Source: CAZBUB01 sp046546355 (lineage in GTDB: Bacteria; Desulfobacterota; Desulfovibrionia; Desulfovibrionales; Desulfothermaceae). Taken from it: a stretch of DNA of 64,000 nucleotides. This document shows, one piece after another, positions 1 to 8,793 of this stretch (the first letter of the stretch is position 1; every line of letters begins with the position of its first letter). A model generated the notes under the pieces. It worked only from the letters and a program-made list of their open reading frames with translations. It did not search any database and had not been told where the DNA came from. Location: positions 13,421 through 77,420 of the forward strand of contig JBKGXZ010000002.1 in assembly GCA_046546355.1 (NCBI GenBank). The letters are read 5' to 3'. The position numbers and the translations under genes are program-made.

Positions 1-10
1 GCCCCAACCA

Positions 11-37
11 CCCGGCCCGAGCCCGTGTCGGGCCGGG
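11..37. terminator. Perfect GC-rich inverted repeat
   Basis: Two 10-base arms (11-20 and 28-37) pair perfectly around a 7-base loop. There is no clear T-run on either side, so it may be a terminator for a gene left of the window or merely a stem-loop. The rest of 38-208 shows nothing recognisable apart from a weak GGA ahead of the next start codon. Confidence 0.35.
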
Positions 38-208
38 TATCAACCCAGCCGCTTTCTGCAACAGCGCCTAGCCCTATACATGCTGCACATACCTCCAAGC
101 AAGCTTTCAGCTTCGCCCGGGTGCTGCCTTCCCCACTGCTTGACAGCAAGGTACAAAATCGAATAACTCCTTAAGTGCACTGACTAAAATTGCAACTGGA
201 CTGCATGA

Positions 209-973
209 ATGCGCAACATCCTGTTTTGCCTTCTGGCCCTGATTATGGCCTTGCCGTTGCAAAAGGCCCAGGCTGATTCCAGTGCCCAGGAGCCCCAAAT
301 CCTCGGGCTTGCAGACAGCCTGGCGGAAGATGACGGGTTCCTGCAGCGGCAAATAGCTTTTGAGCTTTATAAGCAAGCCCCGAGGCTGCACCCTGAAAGC
401 TACCAGGCCCACTGGAAGGCCGCCAGGGCCTACTATGTTGCAGGTACCGTAGCCGAGCGCAGCAGGCCCGAGGGCTGGGAAGACCTCTGTGCAGATTACG
501 GGGAAAAGGGCATGGAGCAAGCCCAAAAAGCCATCGAGCTCAATCCCCAAAGGGTGGAGGGCAACTTCTATTACGGCCTTTGCGCCGGTGTCTACTCTGA
601 AGGCATCAGCTTGGTGGCCGCAGCTCTCCAAGGCCTCAGGAAAAAAGCCAGGGAACATCTGGAAAAGGCTTATGAGCTGAACAAGACCTACATGAACGGA
701 GTCCCGGCCCTGGCCTTGGGCAGATACTGGGAGATCCTCCCTGCTGTGGCAGGCAGGGATCTCCAAAAGGCCCTGGAGTATTACCAGGAGGCAGACCGGA
801 TCATGCCCCAGGATTCAGAGCACAGGCCGGAGCTCAATTTCTATATGGGCGCTTTGCTGCTCAAGCTGGACAGGCAGGAAAAAAAGGCCCGGGAGCTTTT
901 GCAACAGGCGGCCCTTTCCGAGCATCCCTATTTCAGCCGCCAGGCCAGGGATGTGCTGCAGGAAGAGGGCTAG
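209..973 (+). CDS. TatT-like TPR protein (TRAP transporter T-component family)
   Basis: A 254-residue protein with a clear signal peptide (about residues 1-22, ending in a QAQA-type cleavage region), so it probably acts in the periplasm or on the outer membrane. The rest is helical with TPR-like repeats, for example around residues 100-160, where a motif of the form KAIELNP is followed by NFYYGLCAG. This pattern resembles the TatT (T-component) family that partners TRAP transporters in spirochetes and is widespread, with unknown role, in deltaproteobacteria. No TRAP membrane genes are nearby, so a transport role is not supported here. The ATG is preceded only by a weak GGA. Its end overlaps the end of the convergent M16 gene by four bases. 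Confidence 0.6.
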   Translation: MRNILFCLLALIMALPLQKAQADSSAQEPQILGLADSLAEDDGFLQRQIAFELYKQAPRLHPESYQAHWKAARAYYVAGTVAERSRPEGWEDLCADYGEKGMEQAQKAIELNPQRVEGNFYYGLCAGVYSEGISLVAAALQGLRKKAREHLEKAYELNKTYMNGVPALALGRYWEILPAVAGRDLQKALEYYQEADRIMPQDSEHRPELNFYMGALLLKLDRQEKKARELLQQAALSEHPYFSRQARDVLQEEG

Positions 974-2406
974 TCCAGTTCCAGCTCCCGAACCTCTCCC
1001 AGCTCCTCAAGCTGATCCAGGACCTGGTCCCTGGTGCCCACCACCAGGACCTGCAGCTTCTGGGGCCGCAGATACTCCCTGGCGACCCTGTTCACGTCGG
1101 CAGCCTCCACTTGCCTCACTTCCCTGGCCAGCTGACTGAAGGAATCCAGGTCCATGCCCCAGTAGGCATACCGCATCTTCCTGCTCAGCACCTTCTCCGG
1201 ATTGTCGTAACGAAAGACCAGGGAATTCAAAAATCTGTCCTTGGCCTGCTCCAGCTCCTTCTCCCTGACCCCCTGCTCCTGCAGCTGGCTCAGCTCTGCC
1301 TTGGCCTTTTGAATAGCCTCGGCAGTGCGCGAGCTCTTGGTCTGCAGGCCCACGAAGAACATCCCGGGATAGTAGTATTCGCAGCCATAGCGGCCGAACA
1401 CAGAATAGGCCAGCCCCTGTCTGGAGCGCAGATTGCGGAAAAGTCTGCCTGAGAAGCCCCCGCTCAGGACCTCGTTTAAGACCTGCAGTGCAGCATAGTC
1501 CGAATTCTGCCTGTAGTCCCCGATATGGCCCAGAAGGATGTAGCTCTGGTTCACATCCTGTTTAGGGGCCAGATTCAGGCTGGTGACATAATCATAATCC
1601 ACCTCAGGGAACTCAAGCTCTGTTCGCTGCCCTTTTTGTATCCTGCCCAGCTCTTTTTGCAGCAGATCCCGCATTTCCTGGGCCTGAAAATCGCCCACCA
1701 GGCCCAGCTGCAGGTTGGCCCCCTGGAAGGCCTCAGAGTGCAAGCGCTCAAGATCCTGCCTGCTGATCCTGTCCACGCTCTCATACTCTGGTACCCGGGC
1801 GTAGACAGAGTCCTTGCTGTAAATGAGCTGCTTGAACTTCCTGGAGGCGATCTCAGACTGGCTGTCGTTTCTGCGGGAGATCTGACCCTTGAGCTTCCTC
1901 TTGGCCAGCTGGATCCTGTCCTCTGGGAAGAGGGGATTTCGCAGCAAATCAGTCAGCACCGGCAAAAGCTCCTGCAAGTCCTCTTTCAGGACGCTCAGCT
2001 CCAGCTGCAGCATCTGGGTATCCGCCTCCACCTGCAGCTTGGCAGCCCTGTCCTCCAGGATCCTGCTTAACTCCTGCTCAGGGTACTCTTTAGAGCCGCC
2101 GCTCTGCAGGGCCTCGGCCCAGATTTGCTCCAGGCCCTCCAGTCCCTGGGGCACCTGGAAACTACCGAATCTGGCCTGCAGATGCAGGGTTATCAAGGGC
2201 AGCTCATGGTGAGGGATCAAAAAGACCTGCATGCCGTTATCCAATTCCAGGCTCTGCATGCTGTATTCCGGCCAGGATATCTCCTGGGGAAATTCCAGAT
2301 CCTGTGGCCCTGGCTGTCTGGCTTTCTGCCCGCAGCCCGGCAAGAACAACAGTGCGCACAGGCCCAGCAAAAAGATCAGCTTAAAGCGGTACGGCTTGAT
2401 AGGCAT
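970..2406 (-). CDS. M16-family peptidase paralogue lacking the zinc site (lipoprotein)
   Basis: A 478-residue member of the M16 (pitrilysin / processing peptidase) family. It starts with a lipoprotein signal, with a lipobox LPGC at residues 22-25, so it is probably membrane-anchored in the periplasm. The N-terminal domain aligns with active M16 proteins (SLELDNGMQVFLIP), but where these carry HxxEH it reads GLEGLEQIWAEAL (about residues 88-100), so both His ligands and the Glu are missing. The C-terminal part retains family features such as SGRLFRNLRSRQGLAYSV. It begins immediately after the stop of the active paralogue with no gap. By analogy with known active/inactive M16 pairs it is likely the non-catalytic partner of a heterodimer; the pairing itself is inference. 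Confidence 0.85.
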   Translation of the reverse strand: MPIKPYRFKLIFLLGLCALLFLPGCGQKARQPGPQDLEFPQEISWPEYSMQSLELDNGMQVFLIPHHELPLITLHLQARFGSFQVPQGLEGLEQIWAEALQSGGSKEYPEQELSRILEDRAAKLQVEADTQMLQLELSVLKEDLQELLPVLTDLLRNPLFPEDRIQLAKRKLKGQISRRNDSQSEIASRKFKQLIYSKDSVYARVPEYESVDRISRQDLERLHSEAFQGANLQLGLVGDFQAQEMRDLLQKELGRIQKGQRTELEFPEVDYDYVTSLNLAPKQDVNQSYILLGHIGDYRQNSDYAALQVLNEVLSGGFSGRLFRNLRSRQGLAYSVFGRYGCEYYYPGMFFVGLQTKSSRTAEAIQKAKAELSQLQEQGVREKELEQAKDRFLNSLVFRYDNPEKVLSRKMRYAYWGMDLDSFSQLAREVRQVEAADVNRVAREYLRPQKLQVLVVGTRDQVLDQLEELGEVRELELD

Positions 2407-3915
2407 CTATTCCTCCTTGTCCTCGCGGGGCACAATCCTGCCCTGGGTGCTTTTCTCCTGCTGCAGGTACTTTTCAGCCGCCTGCCTGACCTGTTCTGTA
2501 TCCACTTCCTGCAAGGCCTCTAACCTGGTAAACACCAGACGCCAGTCCCCGTGCAGGCCTTGGGCCTTCGCCAGAGATTTGGCCAGGCCCAGATTTGAAT
2601 CCAGGCTGCGCACCAGGTCCGCGCGCAGATTGGTCTTGGCCCTCTGCAACTCCTCCTGGGTAACCCCTTCCTGGCGGATGTTCTGCAACTCCTGATCCAG
2701 GGCCTTGATCAGCTCTGCGGTCTCTATCCCATGGGCAGGCAGGGCAAATATCAAGAACAGGGCCTGATCCACTTCCCCGGGATAACCCTGCATGGCAAAT
2801 ACATCCTGGGCCAGGGTCTGCTCCTGGACCAGGGAAGTGTACAGCCTGGAGGTTCTGCCCTGGGTCAGGATCTGGGCCAGGATCTGCAGGGCTGGATACT
2901 CAGGGTCCTGCCATCTCACGGTCTGATACCCGCGCACCAGCACTGGCTCATGCTCCTCTGTAAGCCTGAATTCCCTGGGGCCCCTTTGCTCCGGCTCTTT
3001 GGTGCTCCTGCCCTGCAGGGATTCCCCGGTTTTCAGGTCAGAGAAGTATTCCCCGGCCCAGTTTTTGACCTGCTGCGGATCAATATCCCCGGCCACTACC
3101 ACCGTGATGTTCCGGGCCTGATAGAATCTGTTGTGGAACTCCTCCAGGTCCTGCTTCTGAATATCCTGCAGATCCTGTTCCCAGCCCAGCACCGGATGCC
3201 GGTAGGGATGGGCCAGATAGGCCTGGGCCAAGAAGTTCTCCAGAAGCCTGCCCTGGGGATTGGAGTCTACCCTGCTCCTGCGCTCTTCTTGGATGACCTG
3301 CTTTTCCCGGTAGAACTCCCGCCAGACAGGATGCTGCAGCCTGTCCGCCTCCAGGCTGAACCAAAGCTCGGCCTTATGAGCAGGCAGACTGCAATGGTAC
3401 ATGGTATAGTCCTTGGAGGTGGCAGCATTGAGATCCTGGCCTCCGTGCTGCTCAATGAGCCTGCTGAACTCATTGGACTCGGAAAGCTCCCCGGCCTGCT
3501 CCTGCAGGCTGCTGAACTCCTGCTTTTTTGCCCTGGCCTGCTCTGAATCCTCTCCGTGTTCCCGCCTGGCCTGCTGCCAGCGCAAGTAAGCCTGATCCAG
3601 ACGCTCAAGCAGCTCCTGCTCCTTTTCCCAGTCCTTGCTGCCAATACGCTCGGTGCCCTTGAAGGCCATGTGCTCCAGAAAATGGGCCAGGCCGGTTTTG
3701 CCTGCAGGCTCGTGCTTGCTGCCCACCTGCACTAGGGTCACGAAGCTGACCACCGGGGCCTGCTCCCGCTTGAGAACCAGAAAGCGCATGCCGTTGTCCA
3801 GGCTGAACTCGCTGATCCTGGACTGAAAATTCTGCAGATAATCTTCTGACCCTTGCAGCTGGCCAGGCAGGGTCAGGGTCATGACCAAAGCCAGGCTGAA
3901 AATATATTTGAACAT
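2407..3915 (-). CDS. M16-family zinc metallopeptidase, catalytic partner
   Basis: A 502-residue secreted M16 peptidase with a signal peptide at residues 1-22. The catalytic inverted zinc motif is intact: H78-F-L-E81-H82 in GLAHFLEHMAFKG, and SLEADR at 187-192 supplies the likely third ligand region. Compared with typical family members there is an extra charged helical stretch of about 50 residues (95-150) between these motifs, probably a coiled-coil insertion. It is the first gene of a two-gene minus-strand unit, directly abutting its inactive paralogue. Likely role: degradation of peptides in the periplasm; the substrate is unknown. The upstream 228 bases are shared with the divergent AsmA-like gene. 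Confidence 0.9.
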   Translation of the reverse strand: MFKYIFSLALVMTLTLPGQLQGSEDYLQNFQSRISEFSLDNGMRFLVLKREQAPVVSFVTLVQVGSKHEPAGKTGLAHFLEHMAFKGTERIGSKDWEKEQELLERLDQAYLRWQQARREHGEDSEQARAKKQEFSSLQEQAGELSESNEFSRLIEQHGGQDLNAATSKDYTMYHCSLPAHKAELWFSLEADRLQHPVWREFYREKQVIQEERRSRVDSNPQGRLLENFLAQAYLAHPYRHPVLGWEQDLQDIQKQDLEEFHNRFYQARNITVVVAGDIDPQQVKNWAGEYFSDLKTGESLQGRSTKEPEQRGPREFRLTEEHEPVLVRGYQTVRWQDPEYPALQILAQILTQGRTSRLYTSLVQEQTLAQDVFAMQGYPGEVDQALFLIFALPAHGIETAELIKALDQELQNIRQEGVTQEELQRAKTNLRADLVRSLDSNLGLAKSLAKAQGLHGDWRLVFTRLEALQEVDTEQVRQAAEKYLQQEKSTQGRIVPREDKEE

Positions 3916-4074
3916 CTTTAGCTCTCCTTAATACCGCTTCGTGCAAAATGACAGCACCCAAAAGGTTTTCAGGTCAGTATGGGCTCTTGGAGCACCCAAG
4001 CCCAAAAAATCGCATCACGACCCCGAGTGACAGCTCAAGCCGCTTCTTGTATCATGAGTGCGCTTTTGTCCACT

Positions 4075-4102
4075 TTGAACATCTCCTGAGCACTTGTAAA
4101 GA
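4075..4102 (+). promoter_or_regulatory. Candidate sigma-70 promoter for the AsmA-like gene
   Basis: TTGAAC (4075-4080) and TAAAGA (4097-4102) are separated by 16 bases. Transcription would begin near 4109, which fits the ATG at 4144 better than the upstream TTG at 4108. Sequence match only. Confidence 0.3.
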
Positions 4103-4143
4103 AAAACTTGGGCCTTGAGCCCGACCACCAGGCAAGTATTTTC

Positions 4144-7100
4144 ATGTCGATTTGGCTGCGCTGGACAAACATTGGCCTTTGCCAAGCTTTGGCCCTGGCT
4201 TTTTATTTGGGCCTGATTGTGCTCCTGGCCTTGCCGGCTTGCCTGGACAGCCAGCAGCTAAAGCAAAGCCTGCAGCAAAACCTGAGCTCTGCCTACGGCA
4301 TAAGCCTGGAGATCGGCAACTTGGAGCTGGCCTACAGACCACAACCTGTGCTGCAGCTGCAGCGAACCAGCCTCAGACTGCCCCAGCAGGACCTGGAGCT
4401 GCAGCTGCCCAGAACCAGCCTGCAGCTGGGCCTCTGGGATCTGCTCCAGGGCAGGCTCAAGATCAGCCAGGCCAAGCTTGAGCATCCCAGCCTAAGCCTG
4501 AACACTCCGCCTGGTCCTGATGTGCAGCTGGAGCTGGTGGAGCACAAATTCCAGGAATACCTGTCCCTGCTGCCTCCAGGCATGCAGATACAGATCAGCC
4601 AGGGCCGGGTGCATATCCAGCAAGGCCCGGACCAGGAATACAGCTTACAGGATCTACAGCTGCAGGCCAGCCTGGAGCAAGACCTGGAACTGCAGCTCAT
4701 GGCCAGGGGCCCTTTCTTCAGGGAGCTTGACCTGGAGCTGCAGCTGGATCCCCAAGACCTGCAGGCAAATGGCAACCTGCAGCTGCAGGACTTTAAGCTT
4801 AAGCTGCAGGAATTGCCTTTCAGGCTCCCGGAGCTGGAGCTGCTGCAGCAGCTTGAGGCCGGGACCATGGAGCTGGATTTCCAGTTGCACGGCCTGCAGC
4901 AGGCCCGGGGTCAGCTGCGGTTTCAGGACCTGCAGGCTGAACTGCTGAGAGCAAACTCCGATCTCAAGCTCCGCGACCTGCAGCTCGAAACCGGCTGGAG
5001 CTGGGAGCAGGGCCGGGCCAGCCTGGAGCTGCAGTCCCTGCGCCTGCCCCAGGCAGAGCTTAGGCTGACAGGCAGCGCGTTCTGGGAGCCGGGGAGGCAC
5101 GACCTGGGCTTTGACCTGCAGGGCAGCCTGCAGGATGTGGCTCATATCCGGGGACTCTGCCTCAGTCTCTGGCCTGAAAACCAGGTCCTGGGACATGTAT
5201 TCCGGATCCTGCGCCAGGGGGAGATCCCGGAATTCAAGGCCCAGGCCCGGGGCTCAAGCAAGGATCAGATCCTGTCCAGCCTGGAGGTGCACAGCCAGCT
5301 GCAGGCAGGCCGGGTCAGGATCCGGGAGGCTGATGATCTCAAACTGGAACAGGTCTCCGGCAGCTTCACCCTGCAGGACAAATCCCTGCTGGGCCAGGAG
5401 CTCCAGGCCAGTGCCCTGGGATCCAAATCCCTGGACGGGGAGCTTGAGCTGGGGCTGAACGAACGTATAGAGCCCTTTAAGCTGCAGGCTGATCTGCAGG
5501 CTGACCTCTCCAGGCTGCCCCAGGTCCTTATGCGCTACCTGCCCTCCCCAGCCCTGGAGCGGGAACTAAAGCGCATGCAGGATATAAAGGGCCAGGCCAG
5601 AGCCAGGCTGGGACTGAGCCAGGCCCACAAAGATGCCTCCATGCAGATGGAAATCCAGGCCAGTGACATCCAGCTGCAGGGGGAATATTCCAGGCTGCCC
5701 GCCCCGCTGCATATCCAGGGCCAGGGATTCAGCTTCCAGGGACAGGCCATCAACCTGCAGGATCTCAAGCTGGGCATGGGGTCTTCAAGCGCCAAGCTGC
5801 AGGAGGCCAACATTGACTGGAGCCAGAACCTTAACCTGGAGCTGCAGTCCCAGGACGTCCAGTTGGAGCTGCAGGAGCTGATGCCCTGGCTGCGGGAGCA
5901 GGAATGGGCAGCAAGCTCCCTGCCTGCCTGGGAGCTCTCCCAGGGCAGGGTCAAGCTGCAGGAGCTCACCCTGCAGGGCCAGCCCCAGGAGCCGGAGGAC
6001 TGGGACTATGCAGCCCGGGGCCAGGCTGATGACCTGCTGCTGCGCTCTGCCGAGCTGCCCTGGAGGATCCGGATCCTGGAGGCCGGCTTTGATCTTGACC
6101 CCCAAAGCCTGGATCTTAAAAGCTCCAGGCTGCTGTGCGGGGACAGCGCCCTGCAGCTCAAGGGCAGCCTGCAGGGCTCCCTCCCGCAGGAGATCAGCCT
6201 CCTGGATATGCAGCTCAAGGGCAGCCTGGGCAGACAGGCCTCGCACTTTATTTTTGAAAGTCTGGATCTGCCCCGAGACCTCAGGCCGCAAATCCCCATG
6301 CAGGTCTCAAATGCCAGCCTGCGCTGGCAGCCCCAAGGCCCTTTTGAGCTGCAGGCAGACCTTTTGGGCCCCGGACAGGAGGATCTGGTGCTGGACATAA
6401 GGCACCAGGCTGAGCAGGAGAACAGGATCCAAGCCAGGATCCAGGACAGCTATTCCCAGGCCAGCTTAGAATTCTCCAGGCAGCAGGACCGGATAGGACT
6501 AAAATTTCAGGGACATCTGCAGGGAGCCAGCCTGGATGGGCTTTTGCTGCACAACAGGCTCTTGCAGGGCGAGCTGCAGGGCGAGCTGGAGCTTTTGCTG
6601 CAGCAGCCAGGACCGAGCCTGGAAAAGGCTGCAGGGGATCTGCATATCCAGGGCCTCAACCTGCCCTGGCCCAGGGGAGGGCATGCTGTTTCCCTGTCCA
6701 GGCTCCGGCTGCTCCAGCAGGGAGACCAGCTGCAGCTTAAGGACTGCGAGCTGGATTTTCTGGGGGATTCTCTGGAGCTGGAGGGCCATTTGATCCCGGG
6801 CAGAGGGGATATCCTGGAGCTGGAGCTGGGAGCCGAACAAATCCACTGGCCCAGATGGAGGCAAGCCTTAGAGCCTGTCCTGGCTGCGCAGGAAAAATCC
6901 CGGGCCGGTCAGCAGCTCCAGGATTATCTGCAGGGCTTGATCCGGCTCAGGATCCAGGAGCTCATCCTGGATGAATACCGCCTGCAGCCTTTTTTTGCGG
7001 ATTACTACCTGCAGCCGGAAAAGTTACGGCTGCAGCTGCGCAAGGCTGGTCTGTGCGGCATCCAGATGCAGGGTGAGCTATCCAGGCCAAAGGCTAAGGA

Positions 7101-7782
7101 CTATGCCCTGAAGCTGGATATGCAGGCCAAGGATCTGGAATTGAAGCAGGTCCTGGACTGCCTGGGTCTGCAAGGCGCCAGGCTGGACGGGAAAATGCAG
7201 CTCGAGGCGGAATTTGACTCCCAGGCCCAGGAGCTGGGCAGCCTCAAAGATGGCCTGCAGGGAGAGCTGCAGTTCACAGCCAGCCAGGGCCGCATCCGGC
7301 GTATGCAGCTTTTGGCCCAGATCATCTCCATCTTGAACACCACAGAGGTTTTCTTCGGCACAGAGCTGGATCTGGAGCATCAGGGCCTGGCCTACAACCA
7401 GATCCAGTTCCATACTCAGCTCGAGGATAGCAAGCTGCAGATCCAAAAGGGCCATCTCAACGGAGAGACTTTGGAGATGGCCTACAGCGGAAAGGTGCAC
7501 CTGGACCAGGAAACCTTGGACATGATCTTCCTGGTAGCCCCCTTGAAAACAGTGGATAGGCTGGTTAAAAAACTACCAGTATTTTCCCATATCCTGGGAG
7601 GCAACCTGGTGGTGGTGCCCATACGGGTTACCGGGGACCTGCAGCAGCCCAGGATTACCCCCATGTCCCCCAAGGCAGTCAGCCAGACCCTGCTGGACAT
7701 CCTGACCAGGGGCCTGCTGATCCCGGCAGAGCTCCTGCAGCCCCTGATGCAGGAAAATCAGCAACCAGAGACCCAAAAATAG
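4144..7782 (+). CDS. AsmA-like / YhdP-type envelope protein
   Basis: A very long (1212-residue) protein with one N-terminal membrane segment (about residues 10-32) followed by an extended domain made of repeated beta-strand-like units, and an AsmA-type C-terminal domain. The end contains GLQGELQFTASQGRIRRM, the adjacent LLAQIISILNTTEVF, and a late VVVPIRVTGDLQQPRITP, all typical of AsmA-like C-terminal domains. Proteins of this group are thought to bridge inner and outer membranes and help phospholipid movement. Composition is extreme in Leu and Gln (runs such as LQLQDFKLKLQELPF). The ATG at 4144 was chosen over the in-frame TTG at 4108 because only the former gives a standard signal-anchor. 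The next gene follows after four bases. Confidence 0.8.
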   Translation: MSIWLRWTNIGLCQALALAFYLGLIVLLALPACLDSQQLKQSLQQNLSSAYGISLEIGNLELAYRPQPVLQLQRTSLRLPQQDLELQLPRTSLQLGLWDLLQGRLKISQAKLEHPSLSLNTPPGPDVQLELVEHKFQEYLSLLPPGMQIQISQGRVHIQQGPDQEYSLQDLQLQASLEQDLELQLMARGPFFRELDLELQLDPQDLQANGNLQLQDFKLKLQELPFRLPELELLQQLEAGTMELDFQLHGLQQARGQLRFQDLQAELLRANSDLKLRDLQLETGWSWEQGRASLELQSLRLPQAELRLTGSAFWEPGRHDLGFDLQGSLQDVAHIRGLCLSLWPENQVLGHVFRILRQGEIPEFKAQARGSSKDQILSSLEVHSQLQAGRVRIREADDLKLEQVSGSFTLQDKSLLGQELQASALGSKSLDGELELGLNERIEPFKLQADLQADLSRLPQVLMRYLPSPALERELKRMQDIKGQARARLGLSQAHKDASMQMEIQASDIQLQGEYSRLPAPLHIQGQGFSFQGQAINLQDLKLGMGSSSAKLQEANIDWSQNLNLELQSQDVQLELQELMPWLREQEWAASSLPAWELSQGRVKLQELTLQGQPQEPEDWDYAARGQADDLLLRSAELPWRIRILEAGFDLDPQSLDLKSSRLLCGDSALQLKGSLQGSLPQEISLLDMQLKGSLGRQASHFIFESLDLPRDLRPQIPMQVSNASLRWQPQGPFELQADLLGPGQEDLVLDIRHQAEQENRIQARIQDSYSQASLEFSRQQDRIGLKFQGHLQGASLDGLLLHNRLLQGELQGELELLLQQPGPSLEKAAGDLHIQGLNLPWPRGGHAVSLSRLRLLQQGDQLQLKDCELDFLGDSLELEGHLIPGRGDILELELGAEQIHWPRWRQALEPVLAAQEKSRAGQQLQDYLQGLIRLRIQELILDEYRLQPFFADYYLQPEKLRLQLRKAGLCGIQMQGELSRPKAKDYALKLDMQAKDLELKQVLDCLGLQGARLDGKMQLEAEFDSQAQELGSLKDGLQGELQFTASQGRIRRMQLLAQIISILNTTEVFFGTELDLEHQGLAYNQIQFHTQLEDSKLQIQKGHLNGETLEMAYSGKVHLDQETLDMIFLVAPLKTVDRLVKKLPVFSHILGGNLVVVPIRVTGDLQQPRITPMSPKAVSQTLLDILTRGLLIPAELLQPLMQENQQPETQK

Positions 7783-7786
7783 AAAT

Positions 7787-8776
7787 ATGTACCAGTCCCA
7801 ACTGCCCAAGTTACCGCCTCAGGCAAAATGCACCAGGTGCAAATCCAGGGCTGTTGTTTCCCTGCCTTCCCATAATGCCAGATTCTGTGAGCCCTGCTTC
7901 CAGCGCTTTTTCCAAAACGCGGTGCAAAAGGCCTTGAAGAAATACGGGCCAGCCCAGGAAACCCGGATCATGGTAGCTGTCTCCGGAGGCAAGGACTCCC
8001 TGGCCCTCTGGGCGGTGCTGCAGGATCTGGGGCTTGAGACCCGCGGCCTGCACCTGGATCTGGGCCTGGACGAATTTTCCCGGGCCTCCAGTCGAGTGGT
8101 GCAGGACTTCGCCAGCCAGCGCGGGCTGGAATATTCAGAATACAGTCTGAGTCAGGAGCTGGGTTTCAGTCTGCCCCAGATCCAGGCCCTGTTGCCGGAG
8201 AAGATCTGCTCTGTATGCGGCAGGCTCAAGAGGCAGTTCATGAACCGTCTGGCGGCCAGAGAAGGCTATGCCTGGCTGGCCACCGGCCACAACCTGGATG
8301 ACGAGGCAGGACGTTTACTGGGCAACCTCCTGGGGGACAGACAGGAATTCGTACGCCGCCAGTCCCCCTATCTGCCCTCGCCCCATCCCAGGATGCCGGC
8401 CAAGATCAAGCCGTTATATCGTCTGGAGATCAAAGAAATCCTGGCCTTCTGCGAGCTGCAGGGCATCGTTCCGGCCCAGGCCAGCTGCCCCATGTCCCAG
8501 GGAGCCACCAGCCATTATTTCAAGGAGGCCCTGGATCTTTTGGAGGACAGGATGCCTGGCACCAAGAGGGGTTTTCTTTATTCCTACCTGCGCAAGCCCA
8601 AGCAGCTGGAGTCTGAGCACGGCTTCCAGGAATGCCGGACCTGCGGGGAGCCTGCCTACAGCCAGCCCTGCCCGGTCTGCAGCCTGCACAGCCGACTCCA
8701 GGAGCTGCAGGCCAAGAAAGGCAACAAGCCCGCAACTTGCATGCCAGGCAGGAAAAAACGCAGGAAAGCCAATTAA
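7787..8776 (+). CDS. TtcA/TtuA-family tRNA 2-thiolation protein
   Basis: A 329-residue PP-loop ATPase. The N-terminal zinc finger is CxxC at 15/18 and CxxC at 34/37, the PP-loop SGGKDS is at 66-71, a central CSVC is in KICSVCGRLKRQ, and a GHNLDDEA motif and C-terminal CRTC/CPVC pair follow. The two terminal zinc fingers around an adenylating domain with central cysteines (iron-sulfur) are the architecture of the TtuA type rather than the shorter TtcA. These enzymes adenylate a tRNA uridine or cytidine and replace oxygen with sulfur. No TtuB-like sulfur carrier is adjacent. It lies four bases after the AsmA-like gene and just ahead of the flavoprotein gene, possibly cotranscribed. Confidence 0.85.
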   Translation: MYQSQLPKLPPQAKCTRCKSRAVVSLPSHNARFCEPCFQRFFQNAVQKALKKYGPAQETRIMVAVSGGKDSLALWAVLQDLGLETRGLHLDLGLDEFSRASSRVVQDFASQRGLEYSEYSLSQELGFSLPQIQALLPEKICSVCGRLKRQFMNRLAAREGYAWLATGHNLDDEAGRLLGNLLGDRQEFVRRQSPYLPSPHPRMPAKIKPLYRLEIKEILAFCELQGIVPAQASCPMSQGATSHYFKEALDLLEDRMPGTKRGFLYSYLRKPKQLESEHGFQECRTCGEPAYSQPCPVCSLHSRLQELQAKKGNKPATCMPGRKKRRKAN

Positions 8777-8793
8777 ACAGTAAGGAAATACAC

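Noticed and set aside
1525..2070. 181-codon plus-strand frame opposite the inactive M16 gene
   Set aside because: Mirror frame of a typical M16 gene; GC-rich coding DNA often leaves such open frames.
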